NCBI RefSeq assembly: GCF_027596085.1
Contig: NC_072470.1
Coordinates: 5,462,320 to 5,526,319 of the forward strand
Reading direction: 5' to 3'
Origin: Anoplopoma fimbria
Lineage: Eukaryota; Chordata; Actinopteri; Perciformes; Anoplopomatidae
Length of the DNA: 64,000 nt
Position 1 is the stretch's first letter; each line of letters begins with the position of its first letter. The notes beneath the pieces are model-generated. The model was given only the letters and a program-made list of their open reading frames with translations. It was not told the origin of the DNA and made no database searches. Below are positions 1 to 11,261 of this stretch, one piece after another. The position numbers were made by a program, and so were the translations under genes.

Positions 1-3000
1 GTTTTTGACATACATACTATGACTTTTTCGACATACTATAGTATAACCTTTTTTTAAACTTTTTTTTTTTACGACATACTATAGTATGACCTTTTTTTGA
101 CTTTTTTTTCGACATACTATAGTATGACTTTTTTTCAATTTTTTTCGACATACTATGCTATGACAGTTTTTGACATACCATACTATGACTTTTTCGACAT
201 ACTATAGTATAACCTTTTTTTTTTACTTTTTCCGACATACTATTGTATGACCTTTTTTTTTTTTTTTCCGACATACTAAAGTATGACTTTTTTTTTTTTT
301 TCAATTTTTTTTTTGACATACTATGCTATGACAGTTTTTGACATACCATACTATGACTTTTTCGACATACTATAGTATAACCTTTTTTTCAATTTTTTCG
401 ACATACTTTTACTTTTTTTACATACTATAGTATAACCTTTTTTTTGACTTTTTTTTTTGACGACATACTAAAGTATGACCTTTTTTTTTTTCGACATACT
501 ATAGTATAACCTTTTTTTTTTACTTTTTCGACATACTATAGTATGACTTTTTTTTCAATTTTTTTCGACATACTATGCTATGACAGTTTTTGACATACAT
601 ACTATGACTTTTTCGACATACTATAGTATAACCTTTTTTTAAACTTTTTTTCGACATACTATAGTATGACCTTTTTTTTTACTTTTTTCGACATACTATA
701 GTATGACTTTTTTTTTTTTTCAATTTTTTTTTTGACATACTATGCTATGACAGTTTTTGACATACCATACTATGACTTTTTTTTTTTTTTTTTTCGACAT
801 ACTATAGTATAACCTTTTTTTTTACTATAATTTTTTTTTTACTTTTTTCGACATACTATAGTATGACCTTTTTTTTGACTTTTTTCGACATACTATAGTA
901 TGACTTTTTTTTTAATTTTTTTCGACATACTATGCTATGACAGTTTTTGACATACTATTACTTTTTCGACATACTATAGTATAACCTTTTTTTTTTTCGA
1001 CATACTATACTTTTTTCGACATACTATAGTATGACCTTTTTTTTTACATTTTTCGACATACTATAGTATGACCTTTTTTTTTACTTTTTTCGACATACTA
1101 TAGTATGACTTTTTTTTTTAATTTTTTTCGACATACTATGCTATGACAGTTTTTGACATACTATGCTATACTATGACTTTTTTTCGACATACTATAGTAT
1201 AACCTTTTTTTTTTAAACTTTTTCGACATACTATAGTATGACCTTTTTTTTTTTTTTTTCGACATACTATAGTATGACTTCTTTTTCAATTTTTTTCGAC
1301 ATACTATGCTATGACAGTTTTTGACATACCATACTATGACTTTTTCGACATACTATAGTATAACCTTTTTTTTTACTTTTTCCGACATACTATTGTATGA
1401 CCTTTTTTTTTACTTTTTCCGACATACTAAAGTATGACTTTTTTTACAATTTTTTTTTTTCGACATACTATGCTATGACAGTTTTTGACATACCATACTA
1501 TTACTTTTTCGACATACTATAGTATAACCTTTTTTTTTTTTACTTTTTTCGACATACTATAGTATAACCTTTTTTTTGACTTTTTTCGACATACTAAAGT
1601 ATGACCTTTTTTTCGACATACTATAGTATTACCTTTTTTTTTACTTTTTCCGACATACTATAGTATGACTTTTTTTTCAATTTTTTTCGACATACTATGC
1701 TATGACAGTTTTTGACATACATACTATGACTTTTTCGACATACTATAGTATAACCTTTTTTTAAACTTTTTTCGACATACTATAGTATGACCTTTTTTTT
1801 GACTTTTTTCGACATACTATAGTATGACTTTTTTTTTTGATTTTTTTCGACATACTATGCTATGACAGTTTTTGACATACATACTATGACTTTTTCGACA
1901 TACTATAGTATAACCTTTTTTTTTTTCGACATACTATAGTAACTTTTTTTTACTTTTTTTCGACATACTATATGTATAATACTATGCTATGACAGTTTTT
2001 GACATACCATACTATGACTTTTTCGACATACTATAGTATGACCTTTTTTTCGACATACTATAGTATGACGACATACTATAGTATTACCTTTTTTTTTACT
2101 TTTTTCGACATACTATAGTATGACTTTTTTTTCAATTTTTTTCGACATACTATGCTATGACAGTTTTTGACATACATACTATGACTTTTTCGACATACTA
2201 TAGTATAACCTTTTTTTTTACTTTTTTCGACATACTATAGTATGACCTTTTTTTTATGACTTTTTTTTCGACATACTATAGTATGACTTTTTTTCAATTT
2301 TTTTTTTTTTTTTACATACTATGCTATGACAGTTTTTGACATACCATACTATGACTTTTTCGACATACTATAGTATAACCTTTTTTTTTTTTACTTTTTC
2401 GACATACTATAGTATGACCTTTTTTTTTTACTTTTTCCGACATACTATAGTATGACTTTTTTTTCAATTTTTTTCGACATACTATGCTATGACAGTTTTT
2501 GACATACCATACTATTACTTTTTCGACATACTATAGTATAACCTTTTTTTTTACTTTTTTCGACATACTATAGTATAACCTTTTTTTTGACTTTTTTTGA
2601 CATACTAAAGTATGACCTTTTTTTCGACATACTATAGTATTACCTTTTTTTTTACTTTTTCCGACATACTATAGTATGACTTTTTTTATAGTATAACAAT
2701 TTTTTTTTTCGACATACTATGCTATGACAGTTTTTGACATACATACTATGACTTTTTCGACATACTATAGTATAACCTTTTTTTTTTAAACTTTTTTTCG
2801 ACATACTATAGTATGACCTTTTTTTTGACTTTTTTCGACATACTATAGTATGACTTTTTTTTTAAATTTTTTTCGACATACTATGCTATGACAGTTTTTG
2901 ACATACATACTATGACTTTTTCGACATACTATAGTATAACCTTTTTTTTAACTTTTTTCGACATACTATAGTATGACCTTTTTTTTGACTTTTTTCGACA

Positions 3001-5095
3001 TACTATAGTATGACTTTTTTTTTAACTTTTTTCGACATACTATAGTATGACTTTTTTTTTAAATTTTTTTCGACATACTATGCTATGACAGTTTTTGACA
3101 TACCATACTATTACTTTTTCGACATACTATAGTATAACCTTTTTTTTTACTTTTTCGACATACTATAGTATGACTTTTTTTTCAATTTTTTTCGACATAC
3201 TATGCTATGACAGTTTTTGACATACATACTATGACTTTTTCGACATACTATAGTATAACCTTTTTTTAAACTTTTTTCGACATACTATATGAGTATTTGA
3301 CCTTTTTTTGACTTTTTTTCGACATACTATAGTATGACCTTTTTTTTTTTTTTTTTCTACTATAGTATTACCTTTTTTTTTGACTTTTTCGACATACTAT
3401 AGTATGACTTTTTTTTCAATTTTTTTTTTTCGACATACTATGCTATGACAGTTTTTGACATACATACTATGACTTTTTCGACATACTATAGTATAACCTT
3501 TTTTTTTAACTTTTTTCGACATACTATAGTATGACCTTTTTTTTTTTTCGACTTTTTTTCGACATACTATAGTATGACTTCTTTTTCAATTTTTTTCGAC
3601 ATACTATGCTATGACAGTTTTTGACATACCATACTATGACTTTTTCGACATACTATAGTATAACCTTTTTTTTTTTTTTCGACATACTATTGTATGACCT
3701 TTTTTTTTACTTTTTTCGACATACTAAAGTATGACTTTTTTTTCAATTTTTTTTTCGACATACTATGCTATGACAGTTTTTGACATACCATACTATTACT
3801 TTTTCGACATACTATAGTATAACCTTTTTTTTTACTTTTTTCGACATACTATAGTATGACCCTTTTTTTTTACTTTTTTTCGACATACTATACTATGAAG
3901 TATTTTGACCTTTTTTTTCGACATACTATAGTATAACCTTTTTTTTTACTTTTTTTCGACATACTATAGTATGACTTTTTTTTCAATTTTTTTTTTCGAC
4001 ATACTATGCTATGACAGTTTTTGACATACATACTATGACTTTTTCGACATACTATAGTATAACCTTTTTTTTTTAAACTTTTTTCGACATACTATAGTAT
4101 GACCTTTTTTTACTTTTTTTCGACATACTATAGTATAACCTTTTTTTTGACTTTTTTCGACATACTATGCTATGACAGTTTTTGACATACCATACTATGA
4201 CTTTTTCGACATACTATAGTATGACCCTTTTTTTGACTTTTTTCGACATACTATAGTATGACCTTTTTTTACTATAGTATGACTTTTTTTTTTTTTCGAC
4301 ATACTATAGTATGACTTTTTTTTTTTACTTTTTTCGACATACTATAGTATGACAGTTTTTGACATACTATACTATTACTTTATTCGACATGCTATAGTAT
4401 GACTTTTTTTCAATCTTTTTCGACATACTATAGTATGACTTTTTTTTCATTTTTTTCGACATACTATGCTATGACAGTTTTTGACATACATACTATGACT
4501 TTTTTCGACATACTATAGTATAACCTTTTTTTTTTTTCGACTTTTTTCGACATACTATAGTATGACTTTTTTTTTTACTTTATTCGACATGCTATAGTAT
4601 GACTTATTTTCAATCTCTTTCGACATACTATAGTATAACCTTTTTTTCAACTTTTTTCGACAGACTATAGTATGACTTTTTTTCAATTTTCTTCGACATA
4701 CTATGCTATGACAGTTTTGGACATACCATACTATGACTTTTTCGACATACTATAGTATGACCTTTTTTTTAACTTTTTTCGACATACTATAGTATGACTT
4801 TTTTCGGCAAACTATAGTCTTATTTTATTCGACATGCTATAGTATGACTCATTTTCAATCTTTTTCGACACTATAGTATGACTTTTTTTTCATTTCTTTT
4901 CGACACACTATACTATGACAGTTTTGGACATACCATACTATGACTTTTTCGACATACTATAGTATGACCTTTTTTTTACTTTTTTCGACATACTATAGTA
5001 TAACCTTTTTTTTTACTTTTTTCGACATACTATAGTATGACTTTTTTCGGCAAACTATAGTCTCACTTTATTCGACATGCTATAGAATTTTTTTT
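1..5095 (+). repeat. Satellite array A (palindromic-core AT-rich satellite)
   Basis: The whole interval is tandem copies of a roughly 35-45 bp AT-rich unit made of a T-run, then CGACATACTATAGTATGAC, then another T-run. The core CATACTATAGTATG is a perfect 14-bp palindrome. A variant core (CGACATACTATGCTATGACAG followed by a short GACATAC..ATACTATGAC unit) recurs about every 160-240 bp, so the array has a higher-order organisation of several basic units. T-run lengths vary widely, as expected from replication slippage. From about 4380 the units become more diverged (GACATGCTATAG variants). I see no gene here. Open reading frames in this stretch are low-complexity by-products of the repeat. Confidence 0.95.
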
Positions 5096-5700
5096 TGAAA
5101 AAAAAGTCATAGTATAGTATGTCGAAAAAAGTGAAAAAAGTCAAAATATAGTTTGTCAATAAAGTCATAGTATGTGCTATGCTATGCTTTTTGACATAAC
5201 ATAGCATGTCAAGAAGTTGAAAAAAGTCATAGTATAGTATGTCGAAAACAATTAAAAATGTCATAATATAGTATGTTGAAAAAAGTAACCAAAAGTCATA
5301 GCATAGTATGTCGAAAAAAAGTGAAAATAGTCATAGTATAGTATGTCGAAATAAGTGGGAAAGTCATGTGGAAAAAAGTCAGTATAGTATGTGGAAAAAA
5401 ATCTGAGAAAAAGTCATAGTATAGTATGTCGAAAAAAGTGAAGAAAATCAAAATATAGTTTGTCAATAAAGTCATAGTATGTGCTAAGCTATGCTTTTTA
5501 CATAGCATAGCATGTCAAGAAGTTGAAAAAAGTCATAGTATAGTATGTCGAAAACAATTAAAAATGTCATAATATAGTATGTTGAAAAAAGTAACCAAAA
5601 GTCATAGCATAGTATGTCGAAAAAAAGTGAAAATAGTCATAGTATGTCGAAATAAGTGGGAAAGTCATGTGGAAAAAAGTCATAGTATAGTATGTGGAAA
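5096..5700 (-). repeat. Satellite B, inverted block
   Basis: At about 5095 the orientation flips. The T-runs become A-runs and the unit reads GTCATAGTATAGTATGTCG, the reverse complement of CGACATACTATACTATGAC. This is a different dialect from array A (CTATACTATG instead of CTATAGTATG). It matches the forward-oriented arrays at about 8409-10549 and 14946-15360. Two near-identical sub-blocks (about 5100-5340 and 5400-5640) show higher-order duplication. One sub-unit contains a hairpin of CATAGCATAG type around 5179-5212. Confidence 0.9.
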
Positions 5701-6352
5701 AGCATAACCCTCTCGGTTTATTTGCGATATCCCTCTCCATTTATTTCTCTGGAGACCGGGGAGGAGACTCACTGCTCAAACTCCCTCCGGCACTGGATTG
5801 ATGTCCACACTAGGGTGAGAATCGAACCCGGCTCGACGGCGTACAAACCGGGGAGAGCGTAACCACGCCATTACGACACACACTTTGAGATCTTCGTTTC
5901 GTATATTTGACTTCGTCATGTTGGGAGTTGGACCTTAAAATTCACTGCCACACATAAGAATTGAACCCATAACCTCCTGTCTTCTAAGCAGTCGTCCATC
6001 TCCACGAGCTATCTGTTCTGACACTTGACTAGGTTTCTTTGCATATTTCACCTCCTCATTCTGGGAATTACACCTAAAACTCACTGCACCAAATAGGGAT
6101 TGAACCCATAACCTCCTGTCTTCTAAGCAGTCGTCCACCTCCACGAGCTATCTGTTCTGACACTTGACTCTGTTTCTTTGCATATTTCACCTCCTCATTC
6201 TGGGAATTACACCTAAAACTCAATGCACCAAATAGGGATTGAACCCACAACCTCCTGTCTCCTAACCAGTCGTCCATCTCCGGGAGCTATCTGTTCTGAC
6301 ACTTAACTCTGTTTCTTTGCATATTTCACTTCCTCATTCTGGGTGTTAGACC
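5701..6352 (-). repeat. Left arm of inverted repeat, tRNA-like units
   Basis: This segment is nearly the exact reverse complement of 7369-7996. Both arms share a terminal block around 5750-5880 / 7840-7970 and three units of about 139 bp. Read on the minus strand, each unit carries an A-box-like stretch (GATAGCTC...GGAGATGG) and a B-box-like GGGTTCAATCCC, the two internal promoter boxes of tRNA genes. B-box centres fall near 5820, 5957, 6097 and 6236. The 5820 unit is a different tRNA-like sequence (TGGCGTGGTTACGC ... GGGTTCGATTC). The left arm has about 21 bp near 5717-5740 that the right arm lacks. No acceptor-stem pairing is evident, so these look tRNA-derived rather than functional tRNAs. 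Confidence 0.85.
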
Positions 6353-7368
6353 TAAAACTCACTGCACCAAATAGGGATTGAACCCACAACCTCTAGTCTC
6401 CAAACTAGCGGTCTATCATCTTGAGCTATCTCATTTCTCGTACAGGGTAGAGTTTTTTTTTTTAAATATATTTGCCTACTTTTGGGTGTCAGACCTCAAA
6501 CTTTAACGCATCACTGAAGGTTTAAGCTCATGACCTCCAGTCACCTTTCACCAGGATCACTTAAATCAAATCAAATGTTTTCCTAGAATATTTCACTTCC
6601 GAATCTTGGCTGTTGGACTTCAAAATTGACCGCGCTGCAGGATGGATCTGACGACCTCCAGACTCCTGAGCAGTCCTCTATCTCCGTGAGCTATCTGATC
6701 CGACACGCTGACCTGCTGCAGCTCCACATGTTGTTCCGCAAAAACAAACTATCACTCTTCACTTTTAGGCTGCTTCACTTTAGTTCTTAGTGTTTATAGT
6801 CTGTTGAGGAAACAGACTTCATTAAACAGAGTTGGGGTTTGATCCTTTCACCTCACGTCGTATCAGCACGTCCACTTTGGGTGTGGATCCTTAAAAATCT
6901 CTGCACTAAACGAGGAACGAGCTCACAACCTCAGCTCTTCACAGCAGTCTGCTAACTCACTGAGCTATTTGGTCACACCGCCTTCACTCCACTCACATCT
7001 GGAAGAACCAAACACCTACGACACTTTTCAACAATAAAAGGTTGTTCTGCTCATTTGAGATCTAAAATAAGCGTCCCGTTAGCATCATGAAGCATCTTCA
7101 GTTCTGTTGAGGAGACAGACTGGACCTTCCTAAACCAGAGTCTGGATTTGAAACTTTCACCTCATAAAGACAAGCTTCAGTCTCTACCAGCTCCTCATCC
7201 TGGTGAGCTATCCCTGAGGGTGACTGTTGGCCGTTTGTTCTGAGGTTTGTTCTCCTCACTGCTGAGGAGAAAACTCTGAGAGTCTGAAGACTGAGGTTGA
7301 CTCGACAGGAGAGCCGGGATTGATCCTTTCACCTCAGACTTTCAGCCATCAGCCTATCAACCCCGACC
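6353..7368. repeat. Spacer of the inverted repeat, diverged tRNA-like units
   Basis: The spacer between the two arms contains further, progressively degraded copies of the same kind of unit on the minus strand. Examples are a clear B-box at about 6375, a weaker unit ending GAGCTATCTGATC near 6700 and one ending GAGCTATTTGG near 6973. It also contains several lines beginning TTTCACCTCA (near 6847, 7158 and 7327) in both orientations. No open reading frame of note is present. The spacer looks like an older tandem array that was not part of the latest inverted duplication. Confidence 0.6.
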
Positions 7369-7996
7369 GTGTCTAACACCCAGAATGAGGAAGTGAAATA
7401 TGCAAAGAAACAGAGTCAAGTGTCAGAACAGATAGCTCCCGGAGATGGACGACTGCTTAGGAGACAGGAGGTTGTGGGTTCAATCCCTATTTGGTGCAGT
7501 GAGTTTTAGGTGTAATTCCCAGAATGAGGAGGTGAAATATGCAAAGAAACAGAGTCAAGTGTCAGAACAGATAGCTCGTGGAGATGGACGACTGCTTTGA
7601 AGACAGGAGGTTATGGGTTCAATCCCTATTTGGTGCAGTGAGTTTTAGGTGTAATTCCCAGAATGAGGAGGTGAAATATGCAAAGAAACCTAGTCAAGTG
7701 TCAGAACAGATAGCTTGTGGAGATGGACGACTGCTTAGAAGACAGGAGGTTATGGGTTCAATTCTTATGTGTGGCAGTGAATTTTAAGGTCCAACTCCCA
7801 AATGACGAAGTCAAATATACGAAACGAACATCTCAAAGTGTGTGACGTAATGGCGTGGTTACGCTCTCCCCGGTTTGTACGCTGTCGAGCCGGGTTCGAT
7901 TCTCACCCTAGGGCGGACATCAATCCAGTGCCGGAGGGAGTTTGAGCAGTGAGTCTCCTCCCCGGTCTCCAGAGAAATAAATGGAGAGGGTTATGC
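7369..7996 (+). repeat. Right arm of inverted repeat, tRNA-like units
   Basis: This is the reverse-complement partner of 5701-6352. The units read forward, with B-box motifs near 7478, 7615, 7753 and 7890. In the 7615 unit the T-arm can be drawn as a 5-bp stem (one G-U pair) closing a 7-nt TTCAATC loop with a 5-nt variable region upstream, so the 3' half is convincingly tRNA-like. The anticodon and acceptor stems do not pair well. Identity between the arms is high apart from scattered substitutions and one indel, implying a recent inversion-duplication or ongoing gene conversion. Confidence 0.85.
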
Positions 7997-8074
7997 TATT
8001 TTCTTTATTAAAAATGTAGCTGCACAGCACAAAAATTAAAAAAAATTTGAACAATCCCCCCTTCTTTGTTTTAG

Positions 8075-8179
8075 ATCACAGAGTAACCACAGGGTGGAAG
8101 AAGAGGGGGAGGATGAAGAAGAAAAGGAACTCCGTCGTCGTCTTCTTCTTCAGGTCAGGTCTGGAAACTCTGCCCTCAT
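8075..8179. other. Exon-like island, readable on either strand
   Basis: On the plus strand, TTTGTTTTAG precedes 8075 and CTTCAG|GTCAGG ends 8153. The 26 codons between (SQSNHRVEEEGEDEEEKELR and onward) are acidic then basic, and the frame runs nine more codons past the donor to a stop. On the minus strand, TTTTCTCCTCAG precedes 8179 and a frame beginning (G)AT GAG GGC runs to TGA at 8078-8076, with a KKK-rich start and a hydrophobic tail. The plus-strand reading looks more protein-like in composition. The minus-strand reading matches the phase of the neighbouring coiled-coil module only if that module's frameshift is ignored. I cannot decide between them. Confidence 0.3.
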
Positions 8180-8306
8180 CTGAGGAGAAAAGAAGAAAAG
8201 GACAACATTAAAATGTGCATCACATTTACATACATGTATGAATATCAATACTACTGCAACAATAATGACTTCAACAACTACTAATAATAATCAACTTGAT
8301 GATTAC

Positions 8307-8378
8307 CAAATGTTTGTTCCATGTGTTCCCGTTCTCGTCTCCTCCAGGCCCTTCATGTGTCTTTGGTCATTCAGCAGT
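8307..8378 (-). pseudogene. Coiled-coil exon module, copy 1 (frameshifted)
   Basis: The minus-strand sequence is bounded by TTTTCTTCAG before 8378 and TTTG|GTAATC after 8307. It aligns with the modules at 12531-12604 and 15489-15522. Relative to the 12.6-kb copy it is 2 bp shorter in the GAGGAGAGACGAGAA segment, which breaks the charged coiled-coil frame. It therefore looks like a decayed exon copy. A different reading is possible on the plus strand (a pyrimidine-rich stretch ending CTCCTCCAG), so the coding strand is an inference. Confidence 0.4.
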
Positions 8379-8408
8379 CTGAAGAAAAAACAGAGACATA
8401 CTCTGTTT

Positions 8409-10549
8409 TCATTTTCGACATACTATGACTTTTTTTTTCATATTTCTTCCACATACTATACTATGACTTTTTTCAACTTCTTGACATGCTATGTTATGAC
8501 TTTTTTCAACATAGTGTATTATGACATTTGTAATTGTTTTCGACATACTATACTATGACTTTTTTCAACTTCATGACATGCTATGGTATGTCAAAAAGCA
8601 TAGCACATACTATGACTTTATTGACAAACTATATTTTGACTTTTTTCACTTTTTTCGACATACTATACTATGACTTGTTTTTCAGATTTTTTTCCACATA
8701 CTATACTATGACATTTCCACATGACTTTCCCACTTATTTCGACATACTATACTGTGACATTTATTATTTATTTCGACAAACTATACTATGTATTTTTTTT
8801 ACGTACTATACTATGACTTTATTGACAAACTATATTTGGACTTTTTTTTCACTTTTTTCGATATACTATACTATGATTTTATCTAGACTTTTTTAAACAT
8901 ACTATGACTTTATCGACATACTATATTTTTACTTTTTTCGACATATTATGACTTTTTTCAACTTCTTGACATGCTATGCTATGTCAAAAAGCATAGCATA
9001 GCACATACTATGACTTTATCGACGTACTATATTTTGACTTTTTTTCACTTTTTTCGACATACTATACTATGACTTTTTTTTCAGATTTCTTTCCACATAC
9101 TATACTATGACTTTTTTCCACATGACTTTCCCACTTATTTCGACATACTATACTGTGACATTTATTATTTATTTCGACATCCTATGTATTTTTTTTTTAC
9201 ATACTATACTATGACTTTATTGACAAACTATATTTTCACTTTTTTCACTTTTTTCGATATACTATACTATGATTTTATCTAGACTTTTTTAAACATACTA
9301 TACAATGACTTTATCGACGTACTATATTTTCACTTTTTTTCACTATTTTCGACATACTATATTTTTACTTTTTTCGACATATTATGACTTTTTTCAACTT
9401 CATGACATGCTATGGTATGTCAAAAAGCATAGCACATACTATGACTTTATTGACAAACTATATTTTGACTTTTTTCACTTTTTTCGACATACTATACTAT
9501 GACTTGTTTTTCAGATTTTTTTCCACATACTATACTATGACTTTTTTCCACATGACTTTCCCACTTATTTCGACATACTATACTATGACTATTTTCACTT
9601 TTCTTCGACATACTATGCTATGACTTTTGGTTACTTTTTTCAACATACTATATTATGACATTTTTAATTTTTTTCCACATACTATACTATGACATTTCCA
9701 CATGACTTTCCCACTTATTTCGACAGACTATACTGTGACATTTATTATTTATTTCGACATACTATACTATGTATTTTTTTTACGTACTATACTATGACTT
9801 TATTGACAAACTATATTTGGACTTTTTTTCACTTTTTTCGATATACTATGATTTTATCTAGACTTTTTTAAACATACTATACTATGACTTTATCGACATA
9901 CTATATTTTTACTTTTTTCGACATATGACTTCTTTCAACTTCTTGACATGCTATGCTATGTCAAAAAGCATAGCATAGCACATACTATGACTTTATCGAC
10001 GTACTATATTTTGACTTTTTTCGACATACTATACTATGACTTTTTTTCAGATTTCTTTCCACATACTATACTATGACTTTTTTCCACATGACTTTCCCAC
10101 TTATTTCGACATACTATACTGTGACATTTATTATTTATTTCGACATCCTATGTATTTTTTTTACATACTATGACTTTATTGACAAACTATATTTTCACTT
10201 TTTTCACTTTTTTCGATATACTATGATTTTATCTAGACTTTTTTTAAACATACTATACAATGACTTTATCGACGTACTATATTTTCACTTTTTTCGACAT
10301 ACTATATTTTTACTTTTTTTGACATATTATGACTTTTTTCAACTTCTTGACATGCTATGCTATGTCAAAAAGCATAGCATAACACATACTATGACTTTAT
10401 TGACAAACTATATTTTCACTTTTTTCGACATACTATACTATGACTTTTTTTTCAGATTTTTTTTCCACATACTATACTATGACTTTTTACCACATGACTT
10501 TCCCACTTATTTCGACATACTATACTATGCATTTTTTTTACATACTATA
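8409..10549 (+). repeat. Satellite B, forward array
   Basis: Tandem units of the form CGACATACTATACTATGAC plus a T-run, organised into larger blocks of about 0.4-1 kb that repeat (compare about 8640-9000, 9040-9300, 9480-9900 and 10020-10380). Larger blocks contain TTTCCACATGACTTTCCC, GACAAACTATATTTTGAC and a hairpin (GCTATGCTATG, AT-poor loop, CATAGCATAGC). Orientation is opposite to 5096-5700, so the satellite forms an outer layer around the tRNA-like inverted repeat. Reading frames here translate the satellite and are not genes. Confidence 0.92.
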
Positions 10550-11261
10550 TGTTCCGTACAGTGTCTTGTATGTATACATGTTGTAGGCCTACATGTATTG
10601 TGTTCTGTTTTGTGTTGTTGGTTTGTGTTGTTGTTCTGTCTCCTCCCACCGTTTTCATTCTCCTCCTTCTCAGATGTGTGCACCTGGTTCCAATCATTGA
10701 TCATCACCACACCTGTTCCAGATCTCCTCTCAGCCATTCCCCTTTAAATAGCCCCCATTTGTGTTAGAGAAGGTTGTTGCTTTTTGGGTTGAGCTGTGGC
10801 AGAGCTCTGGTTGAGCTCTGGTTGATTTTGCTTGGTTTTGCTGGTTCATTGATGAACCTTTAGTTAAAACACCTTTGTTAAAACCATTTACTTTAGCAGC
10901 CTACTTTTGTTTTGTCTTGTGTTAATTCTTTGTTGTGCGCACAGGGACAAACGAGGATAGGTAAGATACCCTGGGTATACATATTACATGCACGTAGGTT
11001 TACCTTTTGTTAAAACCCCGGATTAGAGTGAGCACCACCCGCTGTACTTTTGGGTGCTTAGCACCTGTCAATGGGGGTGGGTTTATTTATGTTCTTTTCT
11101 TTGGTGCCACTGACAGTCCTCTGATCCCTGTTGCTTTTCTGTAAATAAATACTTTATTTAATTCATATTGGGTCCTGGTTTTGTGTGACTACACCCTCAC
11201 TTGCTCAACCTGGTGCATTATGTTACGTCCTTCTACTCCGAGCCACCAAGGGGGCGTAACA
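10550..11261 (+). mobile_element. Solo-LTR-like retroelement remnant
   Basis: This non-satellite block of 712 bp interrupts satellite B. It begins TGTTCCG and ends CGTAACA, giving the short TGTT...AACA inverted ends typical of LTRs. Inside are a TATA-like CTTTAAATAGC at about 10742 followed by a G/T-rich leader, and a polyadenylation-like TAAATAAATAC at about 11146. That is the order expected for U3, R and U5. A CA-terminating GC-rich hairpin-like tail precedes the end. No gag, pol or env coding sequence is present, so it would be a solo LTR. No target-site duplication is evident (CTATA before, AAGAG after), which lowers confidence. Confidence 0.5.

Noticed and set aside
1..5095. Regularly spaced repeats resembling a CRISPR array
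   Set aside because: Spacers are T-runs rather than unique sequence, units vary in length, no cas genes are present, and the window is clearly eukaryotic. It is a satellite.
7575..7640. Functional tRNA gene
   Set aside because: The T-arm and boxes are tRNA-like, but acceptor and anticodon stems do not pair and no valid anticodon loop could be drawn.
5935..7787. Repeated frames reading RRLWVQSLFGAVSFRCNSQ
   Set aside because: They translate the tRNA-like repeat units in both arms. Repetition comes from the DNA repeat, and no start, splice or family evidence supports protein.
8238..10747. Several open reading frames of 60-220 codons rich in Tyr, Phe and Thr
   Set aside because: They are translations of the TTTTCGACATACTATACTATGAC satellite and part of the LTR-like block, with no family resemblance or codon constraint.
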